A model generated the notes under the pieces. The model did not search any database. It was not told where the DNA came from and was given only the letters and a program-made list of their open reading frames with translations. Made by a program: the position numbers and the translations under genes. Positions 26,521-34,306 of a stretch of 64,000 nt of DNA are shown piece after piece; position 1 is the stretch's first letter; each line of letters begins with the position of its first letter. Source of the stretch: Pirellulales bacterium (GTDB lineage: Bacteria; Planctomycetota; Planctomycetia; Pirellulales; DATAWG01); NCBI GenBank assembly GCA_036267355.1, contig DATAWG010000082.1:1-64000 (forward strand), given 5' to 3'.

Positions 26521-26649
26521 TGACGAATGTCGAATGTCTAAATAATTTCGAATGACGGATGACGAAATCGGCAAACTGGCGTTTCCTTCGTCATTCGTGC
26601 TTCGTCATTCTTTCGACATTCGTCATTAGCTATTAGACATTGGCACCCT
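26521..26649. repeat. ACGAATG-family repeat after the ACP gene
   Basis: GACGAATGTCGAATGTCTAA near 26522 faces TTCGTCATTCGTGCTTCGTC near 26587-26606 and later units. It is a second inverted pair of the family found before the ACP gene. Confidence 0.7.
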
Positions 26650-28107
26650 ATGTACGACGCGATCATCATCGGCGCGGGGCTTTCCGGTTTGGCGGCAGGA
26701 GTGCGCTTGGCCCATTTCGGTCGCCGGGTACTCATTCTCGAGCGCCACTATGCCATTGGCGGTCTGAATTCCTACTATCGGCTGGATGGCCGCAATTACG
26801 ATGTCGGTCTCCACGCGGTGACGAATTTTCGCCCGAAGGGGGCTCGAAGCGGTCCGTTGCCGCGATTGCTGCGGCAGTTGCGGCTTAGTTGGGACGACTT
26901 TTCGCTGGCCGAGCAGATCGGCTCGAAGATTGTTTTCCCCGGCACCGCGCTCGAATTCTCGAACGATCCGGCGCTGCTCGAAAACCAAGTCGCCGAACGG
27001 TTCCCCAGCCAGATCGACGGTTTCCGTAAGTTGAGCGGCGAGCTGTTGGACTACGACGCCATCGACACGCCCGCGGCCCGCGAGTCGGCCCGCGAAGTGG
27101 TGGGGGGGCGGATCAGCGATCCGATGCTGCTCGAGATGCTGTTTTGCCCGATCCTGTTCTACGGCGGCTCGAATCCGCACGATATTGATTTCGGCCAATT
27201 CAGCATTTTGTTTCGCAGCATTTTCTTGGAGGGCCTCGCCCGGCCCCCGGCCGGCATCCGCGCGATCTTGAAAAAGCTGGTGCGGCGGTTCAAGGATTTG
27301 GGGGGCGAATTGCGGCTGCGTTCCGGAGTCCAACGGCTGGCCCCGGAAACGGACGAGGTCCGCGTTGTGCTCGACGATGCGGATGAACTGTCGGCGCGGC
27401 AAATCCTGTCGTCGGCCGGCTGGTGCGAAACCGTGCGGATGTGCGACGATCTCGCCGGCGATCTCTTACCCGGCGAACCGATCGCCGCCGTAGCAGGCCA
27501 ATCGCCCGGCGAGCCAGGCGACGAAGCAAGGCCGCCCAGCGGACAGCTTTCCTTCGTCGAATCGGTCTCGACGCTCGACGTCAAGCCGGCCGACATCGGC
27601 CACCGGCACACGATCGTGTTTTTCAACGATAGCCCGAAGTTTCATTGGCAGCGGCCCGAGGAACCGCTCGATGTGCGCAGCGGCGTGGTTTGCTCGCCGA
27701 ACAATTTCGCATATGCCGATCCGGCTTCGGCTCCGGAGGAAGGCTCAATTCGGCTCACGGCCCTGGCCAACTTCGACCATTGGAACGAGTTGCCCGAAGC
27801 CGAATACACCGCGGCGAAGCAGCATTGGTACGAACGTCTGGCCGCGTCGGCGGTGCGGTTTATCTCCGATTTCCGTTCGCACGTGGTGGCGGTCGACATC
27901 TTCACGCCCAAAACGATTCGCCGCTTCACGAGCCACGACAACGGTGCCGTCTACGGCGCTCCGCACAAGCGATTCGACGGCACGACCGCGCTGAAAAACG
28001 TCTTTCTCTGCGGGACAGACCAGGGCCTGGTCGGTATCATAGGAGCGATGACCAGCGGCATCCTAATGGCCAACCGTCTGCTCAGCGGCCAGGCTGCGAA
28101 AACATGA
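26650..28107 (+). CDS. CrtI-type FAD-dependent oxidoreductase 1
   Basis: The 485-residue protein starts with an FAD-binding Rossmann motif (AIIIGAGLSGLAAGVRLAHF, then LILERHYAIGGLNS) and has the family's C-terminal FAD segment (NVFLCGTDQGLVGIIGAM). It belongs to the phytoene desaturase/retinol saturase superfamily, whose members desaturate, isomerise or saturate polyenes. Because it sits between an ACP and a dehydratase rather than with phytoene synthase, an acyl-chain substrate is more likely than a carotenoid, but that is inference. Its neighbour at 28399-29844 is a diverged relative. The ATG at 26650 directly precedes the Rossmann strand. No Shine-Dalgarno site is obvious. Confidence 0.88.
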   Translation: MYDAIIIGAGLSGLAAGVRLAHFGRRVLILERHYAIGGLNSYYRLDGRNYDVGLHAVTNFRPKGARSGPLPRLLRQLRLSWDDFSLAEQIGSKIVFPGTALEFSNDPALLENQVAERFPSQIDGFRKLSGELLDYDAIDTPAARESAREVVGGRISDPMLLEMLFCPILFYGGSNPHDIDFGQFSILFRSIFLEGLARPPAGIRAILKKLVRRFKDLGGELRLRSGVQRLAPETDEVRVVLDDADELSARQILSSAGWCETVRMCDDLAGDLLPGEPIAAVAGQSPGEPGDEARPPSGQLSFVESVSTLDVKPADIGHRHTIVFFNDSPKFHWQRPEEPLDVRSGVVCSPNNFAYADPASAPEEGSIRLTALANFDHWNELPEAEYTAAKQHWYERLAASAVRFISDFRSHVVAVDIFTPKTIRRFTSHDNGAVYGAPHKRFDGTTALKNVFLCGTDQGLVGIIGAMTSGILMANRLLSGQAAKT

Positions 28108-28398
28108 CTCTTGCCGAACACTCCGATCGGCAAGGCCGTTGCTGAGGGGCATCCGGCGCACGTCGGAATTGAGCTGATCGATACGGTGTTTGGTATAATC
28201 GCGAGGATGCTGATCACAATTTCCCTTTCACATCACGTTCGACAACCGCGTCTAGCGCGTACTGCGTGAACGCGTGTCTAATGCCCGAGCCGCGCACGGC
28301 GGCCCACTCCACCAACCGTGGCAAGTCAACGGCACCATTGCTCGTTGCAACTTCAGTCACCAGACTGCCAGCCCACCGGTAATACCGGTATTTCCCTG
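28108..28398. other. Gene-poor gap between the two FAD oxidoreductases
   Basis: A 63-codon minus-strand frame (28214-28405, GTG start) reads plausibly ([20 protein letters not shown]) but has no family I recognise and overlaps the next gene's start. It may be a remnant of an unrelated gene. A TATAAT (28193-28198) is present, with no convincing -35. Confidence 0.3.
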
Positions 28399-29844
28399 AT
28401 GCCACGCGATTTTCTCCAAAACGCTCGCGAGGAATACGATTGCATCGTCATCGGCAGCGGGCTGGCCGGATTGACGGCGGCCAACACGCTGGCCCGCGCC
28501 GGCCGGAGCGTACTGCTGTTGGAGCAGCACTACAAGCTCGGCGGCATGGCCACTTGGTTTCGCCGGCCTCGCGGGCATATTTTCGACATCTCGCTGCATG
28601 GCTTCCCGATCGGCATGGTGAAAAGTTGCCGCCGCTATTGGTCGAGCGAGATTGCCGATTCGATCGTGCAACTGAAGAACATCCGCTTCGACAATCCGAT
28701 GTTCGCGCTCACGACCACGTTCGATCGAGCAGATTTCACGCGATTGCTGGTCGAGCGATTTGCCATCCCGCCGGCAACGGTGCAGGCGTTTTTCGACACC
28801 GTTCGCGGAATGAATTTCTACGACGACCAGGGCGATACCGTCGGCCAGCTTTTCGAGCGGTTTTTTCCGGGGCGTGAAGATGTGATCCGCCTATTGATGG
28901 AGCCGATCACGTATGCCAATGGCTCGACGCTCGAAGACCCGGCCATTTCCTACGGCATCGTGTTTTCCAATTTCATGTCGAAAGGGGTTTACACCTTCCA
29001 AGGCGGCACCGACCGGCTGATTCATTGGATGCACGAAGAGCTTGTGAAAAGCGGCGTCGATGTGCGGATTCGCACCGATGTCGAAAAGATCCATGTTCGC
29101 GGCGGACGCGTCGAAGGCGTCACGGTGGGCGGTCGAAACATCAAGACGCGCGCCATCGTGTCCAACGCCAACCTGAAGTCGACCATCTTCCAACTCGTCG
29201 GCGAGGAGCATTTCGATCGCCAATTTGTCGATCAGGCGCGGGCAGTGCGGCTCAATAATTCGAGTTGCCAAGTCTATATCGCCATGAAACCGGCCGTCGA
29301 GGTGTCTGAGAGCACCGGCGATTTGCTGTTCAGCTCCACCGCTCCGCTCTTCCGCACCGAACTGTTGCTCAGCCGAGACATCACCAGCCGCACGTTTTCG
29401 ATTTACTATCCACGCACGCGCCCCGGCTCCGATCGAACATTAATCGTTTCGAGCACGAACGCCAATTTCGACGATTGGGCCCGGCTTTCGAAAGAAGAAT
29501 ACGAAGCGAGCAAGGCCGACCTGGTGGAAACAACCCTGGCGGCTCTGGAAAAATACATTCCCGACGTGCGGCAGAAAATCGACCATGCCGAAGCGGCCAC
29601 GCCGGTCACTTTCCAGCATTACACGCGGCACATGCAGGGCGCCAGTTTCGGCACGAAATTCGAAGGCCTCGCCGTGAGCCGGGCGATTCCGCAGCAGATT
29701 GCCGGCCTGTTTCACGCCGGCAGCGTCGGCATTATCATGTCGGGCTGGCTGGGAGCGATGAACTACGGCGTGATCGTCGCCAACGACGTCGATTCGCTGC
29801 TGATGAAGTCGTCGATCGTTTCTGCGGCGGCTCTGGCGCGGTGA
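28399..29844 (+). CDS. CrtI-type FAD-dependent oxidoreductase 2
   Basis: The 481-residue protein has the FAD motif [20 protein letters not shown], then [19 protein letters not shown], a substrate region rich in aromatic residues and the C-terminal segment [20 protein letters not shown]. It is the second member of the phytoene desaturase superfamily in this block and is clearly diverged from the first, so the two probably act in sequence or as a pair. I used the ATG at 28399; a longer frame from 28318 adds 27 residues with no family resemblance. Its 3' end is the source of pieces found in the following repeat array. A second copy of bases 29737-29763, reversed, lies at 30193-30219. Confidence 0.88.
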   Translation: MPRDFLQNAREEYDCIVIGSGLAGLTAANTLARAGRSVLLLEQHYKLGGMATWFRRPRGHIFDISLHGFPIGMVKSCRRYWSSEIADSIVQLKNIRFDNPMFALTTTFDRADFTRLLVERFAIPPATVQAFFDTVRGMNFYDDQGDTVGQLFERFFPGREDVIRLLMEPITYANGSTLEDPAISYGIVFSNFMSKGVYTFQGGTDRLIHWMHEELVKSGVDVRIRTDVEKIHVRGGRVEGVTVGGRNIKTRAIVSNANLKSTIFQLVGEEHFDRQFVDQARAVRLNNSSCQVYIAMKPAVEVSESTGDLLFSSTAPLFRTELLLSRDITSRTFSIYYPRTRPGSDRTLIVSSTNANFDDWARLSKEEYEASKADLVETTLAALEKYIPDVRQKIDHAEAATPVTFQHYTRHMQGASFGTKFEGLAVSRAIPQQIAGLFHAGSVGIIMSGWLGAMNYGVIVANDVDSLLMKSSIVSAAALAR

Positions 29845-30899
29845 AGGTCGGGCCAACTCGCGGGTCTCCCTCGCTAACGCTTCGGGCTAGTGTCGTGTTC
29901 GCCGCCGCCGTTGAGAAAGTGTTTGATGCCCGCCGGCCGCGGGACACTAGCCCGAAGCGTTAGCGAGGACGCGCACCACAAACGTTAGTTCACGGCTCAT
30001 AGCCAGCCCGACACCGCTGACGAAGTCGTCGATCGCTCCGGCGCGGTGAAGGTCGGGCCAACTCGCGGGTCTCCCTCGCTAACGCTTCGGGCTAGTGTCG
30101 CGTTCGCCGCCGCCGTTGAGAAAGTGTTTGATGCCCGCCGGAGGCGGGACACTAGCCCGAAGCGTTAGCGAGGACGCGCACCACAAACGTTAGTTCATCG
30201 CTCCCAGCCAGCCGGACATCGCTGATGAAGTCGTCGATCGTTTCTGCGGCGGCTCCGGCGCGGTGAAGGTCGGGCCAACTCGCGGGTCTCCCTCGCTAAC
30301 GCTTCGGGCTAGTGTCGCGTTCGCCGCCGCCGTTGATAAAGTGTTTGATGACCACCGGACGCGGGACACTAGCCCGAAGCGTCAGCGAGGACGCGCACCA
30401 CAAACGTTAGTTCATCGCTCCTAGCCAGCCAGACGCGGGACACTAGCCCGAAGCGTTAGCGAGGACGCGCACCACAAACGTTAGTTCACCGCTCCCAGCC
30501 AGCCAGACATCGCTGATGAAGTCGTCGATCGCTCCGGCGCGGTGAAGGTCGGGCCAACTCGCGGATCTTCCTCGCTAACGCTTCGGGCTAGTGTCGCGTT
30601 CGCCGCCGCCGTTGACAAAGTGTTTGATGACCACCGGACGCGGGACACTAGCCCGAAGCGTCAGCGAGGACGCGCACCACAAACGTTAGTTCACCGCTCC
30701 TAGCCAGCCCGACACCGCTGACGAAGTCGTCGATCGCTCCGGCCGCGGCTCCGGCGCGGTGAAGGTCGGGCCAACTCGCGGGTCTCCCTCGCTAACGCTT
30801 CGGGCTAGTGTCGCGTTCGCCGCCGCCGTTGATAAAGTGTTTGATGACCGCCGGAGGCGGGACACGACCCCGAAGTTTTGGCTAAAACGCGCACCACAA
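29836..30899. repeat. Five-unit repeat array derived partly from the preceding gene
   Basis: Units begin with GCGCGGTGAAGGTCGGGCCA at 29836, 30041, 30258, 30537 and 30754, giving spacings of 205, 217, 279 and 217. Each unit holds two facing copies of the TAGCCCGAAGCG repeat, able to form a long stem, and most units end with sequence that matches the reverse of 29737-29763 in the oxidoreductase gene followed by a direct copy of its last codons (29800 onward). The last unit is degenerate. No spacers or cas genes are present, so it is not a CRISPR. It separates the oxidoreductase and dehydratase genes. Confidence 0.85.
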
Positions 30900-30921
30900 A
30901 CACCACCCATTGCGAACGCCC

Positions 30922-31356
30922 ATGACACTCGCCGAAATTCAGGCCGCGATCCCGCATCGCGAACCGTTCTTGCTGATCGACGAAATCGTCGAACGCTCCG
31001 ATCTCCGGATTGTGTGCCGCAAGCGATTCAGCGGCGATGAGTTTTTTTTCGCGGGCCATTATCCAGGCTTTCCGCTGGTGCCAGGCGTGTTGCTTTGCGA
31101 GGCCGCGATGCAAGCCGGCGCGGTGCTGCTTTCGAGCCACATGGCCGGCGATGGCCGCTTTCCGGTCGCCACGCGGATAAACGACGTGCGGTTCAAGCGC
31201 ATCGTGCGGCCGGGCGAAACGATCGACATCGAAGTTGAACTCACCGAGCGGCTGGCCGACGCATTTTTCTTGAAGGCGAAAATAACGTGCGAAGCTAAAG
31301 TTGCCGCCCGGTTCGATTTCGCCTGCACGGCGGCGAAGATGGAAAACCCCAAATGA
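30922..31356 (+). CDS. FabZ-like 3-hydroxyacyl-ACP dehydratase
   Basis: The 144-residue hot-dog fold protein has IPHREPFLLIDEIVE, the catalytic His46 in FAGHYPGFPLVPG and the catalytic Glu60 in LLCEAAMQAG. It removes water from 3-hydroxyacyl-ACP to give the trans-2-enoyl thioester. The ATG at 30922 is preferred over a TTG at 30910. The position after the ketosynthase, ACP and two oxidoreductases fits a dedicated chain-building block. The repeat array upstream may weaken co-transcription with the oxidoreductase genes. A second housekeeping fabZ elsewhere in the genome would support a specialised role. Confidence 0.92.
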   Translation: MTLAEIQAAIPHREPFLLIDEIVERSDLRIVCRKRFSGDEFFFAGHYPGFPLVPGVLLCEAAMQAGAVLLSSHMAGDGRFPVATRINDVRFKRIVRPGETIDIEVELTERLADAFFLKAKITCEAKVAARFDFACTAAKMENPK

Positions 31357-31565
31357 CAACGTCGTTTACGGCTGAGAGCCGCGCGCTGCGCAGCACGCGA
31401 AACACCAGAGATTCGGAAAAGTCGGTAAGCCGTTGAAGCGGGCGAGAATTCGTTTCGTTATAACTGCGGTTTCGCCGGCGTGAATGCCGGGGCTATGGAA
31501 AAGGCTGCACGCCATCGCAGTTCCGTCCGCAGGGCGGCGGGATACAACCGCGAAGAGGATTACCC
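31357..31565. other. Short gene-free gap before the enoyl reductase
   Basis: No recognised repeat and no gene in these 209 bases. A TTATAAC-type stretch near 31458 could be a promoter, but no -35 partner is convincing. Confidence 0.35.
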
Positions 31566-32402
31566 TTGGACGACTTCCTGCAGCTCGCTGGAAAAACGGT
31601 GTTGGTTTGCGGGTTGGCCAATCGCAAGAGCGTGGCCTGGCATATCGGGCGAGTGCTCGCGGAGGTGGGGGCGCGGCCGCTGTTTGTCGTGCGGTCGGCC
31701 GAGCGGCTCCAGAGCGTGCGGCGGTTTGTCGGCGATTGGCCGGTGCACGTTTGCGACGTGGAATTCCCAGAGCAAATCGCCCGGCTGGCAGATGAACTTT
31801 CGACCGCCGGCGTGCGCTTGGCCGGCTTGGTGCATTCGATCGCTTTTGCCGACTATTCGGCAGGCGTGAAGCCATTTCACGAAACGCCCAAGAGCGCGTT
31901 CTTGCGATCGATGGATATTTCTTGTTATTCGCTGATCGCGCTTTCCGAGGCCTTGCGCGAGCGGATCGATCCCGACGGATCGGTGGTCACGATTTCGATT
32001 TCCACCACTCGCATGGCCAGCGAAAACTACGGCTACATGGCGCCGGTGAAAGCGGCCCTCGATTCGGCGCTCGTGTTCCTCGCCAAATCGTTCAGCCAGT
32101 TCTCGCGGATCCGCTTCAATGCCGTCGCTCCGGGACTGTTGAAAACATCGGCGTCGGCCGGCATTCCGGGTTATGTCGACGCGTATCTTTATGCCGAGCA
32201 AGCGACGCTTCGCCGCCGGGCCGTCGAGACGGAAGAAGTGGCCAATGTGGCGGCATTTCTCCTCAGCCCGCGCTCCAGCGGAATCAACGCCCAGCGAATC
32301 GTCGTCGACGCGGGCATGTCGGTCAACTATTTCGACCGTAGCCTGACCCGCAAGGCGCTCGCGGAAGATACCCCCCCACAGCCCGGGCCCAAAGAAGACT
32401 AG
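31566..32402 (+). CDS. FabI-like enoyl-ACP reductase (SDR)
   Basis: FabI reduces trans-2-enoyl-ACP with NAD(P)H. The 278-residue protein follows the FabI plan: [20 protein letters not shown] at the N terminus (the divergent glycine motif of FabI), [29 protein letters not shown], the Tyr-x6-Lys motif in [13 protein letters not shown] and [19 protein letters not shown]. The start is TTG, supported by AGAGGA at 31553-31558 seven bases before it; no in-frame ATG is placed correctly. The proline-rich tail after residue 265 ([10 protein letters not shown]) is not part of the fold. It closes the ketosynthase/ACP/dehydratase/reductase set and may define how saturated the product is. Confidence 0.9.
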   Translation: MDDFLQLAGKTVLVCGLANRKSVAWHIGRVLAEVGARPLFVVRSAERLQSVRRFVGDWPVHVCDVEFPEQIARLADELSTAGVRLAGLVHSIAFADYSAGVKPFHETPKSAFLRSMDISCYSLIALSEALRERIDPDGSVVTISISTTRMASENYGYMAPVKAALDSALVFLAKSFSQFSRIRFNAVAPGLLKTSASAGIPGYVDAYLYAEQATLRRRAVETEEVANVAAFLLSPRSSGINAQRIVVDAGMSVNYFDRSLTRKALAEDTPPQPGPKED

Positions 32403-32425
32403 CCCGGATAATTCATAGTGCCACA

Positions 32426-32622
32426 CTAGCCCGAAGCGTAAGCGAGGGAGCCGTTGCGAGCGTAAGCGAGGGCGTAAGCGAGGGAGCCGTTGCGAGCGTA
32501 AGCGAGGGAGCCGCTGCGAGCGTAAGCGAGGGAGCCGCTGCGAGCGTAAGCGAGGGAGCCGCTGCGAGCGTAAGCGAGGGAGCCACTGCGACCTACCCTC
32601 GCTAACGCTTCGGGCTACGATT
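32426..32622. repeat. 24-base tandem repeat grown from an interspersed repeat
   Basis: A TAGCCCGAAGCGTAAGCGAG copy (about 32427) is followed by about six units of GCGTAAGCGAGGGAGCCGCT with four further bases each, and is closed by a reversed copy at about 32601-32622. The array consists of the end of the interspersed repeat amplified in place. Confidence 0.85.
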
Positions 32623-32714
32623 TCGCGGCGTGTCTCAAACTCGTGGCACAATGAATAACCTCCGCCTAAAATCTACGGCGGCGCGAGGCGAATCGGATTC
32701 CGTCGACGGTCGAC

Positions 32715-32754
32715 AAAAAAAGACAGCCTGGAGCGCGGCGGCTCCAAGGCTGTC
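32715..32754 (-). terminator. Rho-independent terminator of the cysteine-rich gene
   Basis: On the minus strand, GACAGCCTTGGAGC pairs with GCTCCAGGCTGTC around a six-base loop, followed by a run of seven T. It lies 30 bases after the stop codon of the cysteine-rich gene and is the clearest terminator in the window. Confidence 0.92.
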
Positions 32755-32783
32755 GGGGGGTCGCAAAATAATTCGGCCGGCGC

Positions 32784-33263
32784 TTAGCAGGTGCCGCAGC
32801 AGACCGGGGTGTTCTTGAACGAGATGTAGCAGCAGCAGCCGGGTTGGCAGCAGCAAGCGGCGATGCAATCGCAGCAGGCTTGGATCATCTCGCAGCACTT
32901 CTTGTCGGCGCTGGTGCAAGTGATGCAAACGCCGTCCTTGGTGTTTTCGCAGTGGCAGAAGCCCAAGGTCAGATTGCACTGGCAGATTTGGATGCCATTG
33001 CAGCAAGCGCAGCACGAGCAGGTGCCGTCGCAGAGCATGTTGCAGAGGGTCTGCAACTGGGCGCAGGCCACTTCGTCTTCGCAGGCGCAATGGATCTTGA
33101 ATCCGCCGTTGCACTTCTCGAATTCCAGCTTGCAGCGCGGCATCACGGAGAAACCAGCGGCTGCCGGCGCCGCACTCGGGCCGTAAGCCGACTGCCAAGG
33201 GGCCGCGGGAGCAATCCACGGGCCGCTGGCAATCGAACGTTCCGCAGCAATTGTGCTAGCCAT
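32784..33263 (-). CDS. Cysteine-rich protein with 32 cysteines
   Basis: I do not recognise the family. The 159-residue protein has an Ala/Pro-rich N terminus of about 42 residues without cysteine and then 32 cysteines in about 117 residues, many as CC or CCC pairs (TCSCCACCNG, AACCCQPGCCC) spaced along the chain. Acidic and lysine residues separate the clusters. There is no signal peptide of ordinary type. A strong ribosome site (AAAGGAG) precedes the ATG and a strong terminator follows the stop, so the gene is probably a well-expressed single-gene unit. Metal storage or sequestration, a redox buffer or a disulfide-cross-linked structural protein are all possible. Confidence 0.9.
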   Translation of the reverse strand: MASTIAAERSIASGPWIAPAAPWQSAYGPSAAPAAAGFSVMPRCKLEFEKCNGGFKIHCACEDEVACAQLQTLCNMLCDGTCSCCACCNGIQICQCNLTLGFCHCENTKDGVCITCTSADKKCCEMIQACCDCIAACCCQPGCCCYISFKNTPVCCGTC

Positions 33264-33812
33264 TGTCCAACACTCCTTTCAAACGACGGGCATGCCAGAC
33301 GCGTTGCCGGTATCGCTCAAACTCTTCGAGCGAGAAAAAAGGACCGTGCGCCGGAGAAAAACCCGTTCCATGGTTCTTGCGCGGCTGCCGAATTTCGGCC
33401 GGCCGCACGTCAGACTCCGATTCCGAACCGAATCCATGCGGCTTTTTACGGGAGACAAGCCGCCAATACCGGGTCAATATATGTCTGCGGCGAAAAACGA
33501 TGCAAGAGGAAACGGGGCGGGGTCTGGTTCGTGGCTCGTGGTTCGTGACTAGCGACTCGGAACGATGCATGCATCGCGACCCTGTTTCCCCCGAGCCACG
33601 AGCCCCGAGCCACCGTCCCGTCAAGCTGCATCGAGTTTGACGTTTTTCGGGAGAACTCGCCGAAAATCACCGCTTTGCCATGCGTTTGCCGGCCTATTCG
33701 GGCCAAGTTCTTCTACTAGCTTCTCGATGAAAGTAAGTACCAACATCGGATTGGTGATGCTAGCAAATTCGCTACTCGGTTCTTCCTTTGGCGTCGTCAG
33801 GGCGGTGCGGCA
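33264..33812. other. Gene-free interval
   Basis: Short open frames in all directions here lack ribosome sites and family resemblance. A pair of GGCTCGTGG/CCACGAGCC-type segments (about 33525-33545 and 33592-33613) is mutually inverted. The promoter of the cysteine-rich gene must lie close to 33264 on the minus strand but no clear boxes are visible. Confidence 0.4.
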
Positions 33813-34067
33813 ATGCTCAAGAATCGGATCAGCAAATATTTTTCTGCCGCGGCCGAAACACAACCCCAGCCGGAGCCGCCGAGCGTGAACCCATCGGCCT
33901 TTGTGGGAATGCCAAATGGTGTAGTTGGCCCGGCCATGCCAGGCGGAATGCCGTCGGCCCCGAAGAATATCTACGAGATCGCCTTGGCCGCGGCGCAACG
34001 GAAAATTGCCGAAGAACGGGCGAAAGAACACGACGACCTCGCCGGCTGGTTCAACGAGAATTTCTAA
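33813..34067 (+). CDS. Small unknown protein
   Basis: The 84-residue frame reads MLKNRISKYFSAAAETQPQP, then a Pro/Gly/Met-rich middle and a charged helix (YEIALAAAQRKIAEERAKEH) ending DLAGWFNENF. No family is recognised and no strong ribosome site is seen, but the C-terminal helix looks genuine. The last 30 bases plus the following repeat are duplicated at 34139, giving a second copy of the ending LAGWFNENF that has no gene attached. It could be a conserved small protein of the lineage. Confidence 0.5.
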   Translation: MLKNRISKYFSAAAETQPQPEPPSVNPSAFVGMPNGVVGPAMPGGMPSAPKNIYEIALAAAQRKIAEERAKEHDDLAGWFNENF

Positions 34068-34245
34068 ACCGGCGAGCCAACGTAGCAGGCATACTCCGTA
34101 TGCCGTCTGCCCCGCCAACACACGACGCCCGGCCCGTGCTCGCCGGCTGGTTCAACGAGAATTTCTAAACCGGCGAGCCAACGTAGCAGGCATACTTCGT
34201 ATGCCGTCTGCCCAACGTAGCAGGCATACTCCGTATGCCGTCTGC
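34038..34245. repeat. Duplicated gene end plus palindromic repeats
   Basis: About 73 bases starting CTCGCCGGCTGGTTCAACGA occur at 34038 and again at 34139 with one mismatch. They include the 3' end of the small gene, and both copies continue into the GTAGCAGGCATAC repeat. A further repeat arm lies at about 34216-34245. Confidence 0.85.
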
Positions 34246-34306
34246 CCTTGCAAGGTGGCGACGGCTCCCGCAGGTGCCGGCGATATTGCTTGCGGCTTAC
34301 CTCCCT

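Noticed and set aside
26650-29844. Carotenoid synthesis operon
   Set aside because: Two CrtI-type genes are present but no phytoene synthase, cyclase or geranylgeranyl synthase; ACP and ketosynthase neighbours point to acyl chains.
29836-30899. CRISPR array
   Set aside because: Units are over 200 bases, no unique spacers are interleaved and no cas genes are near.
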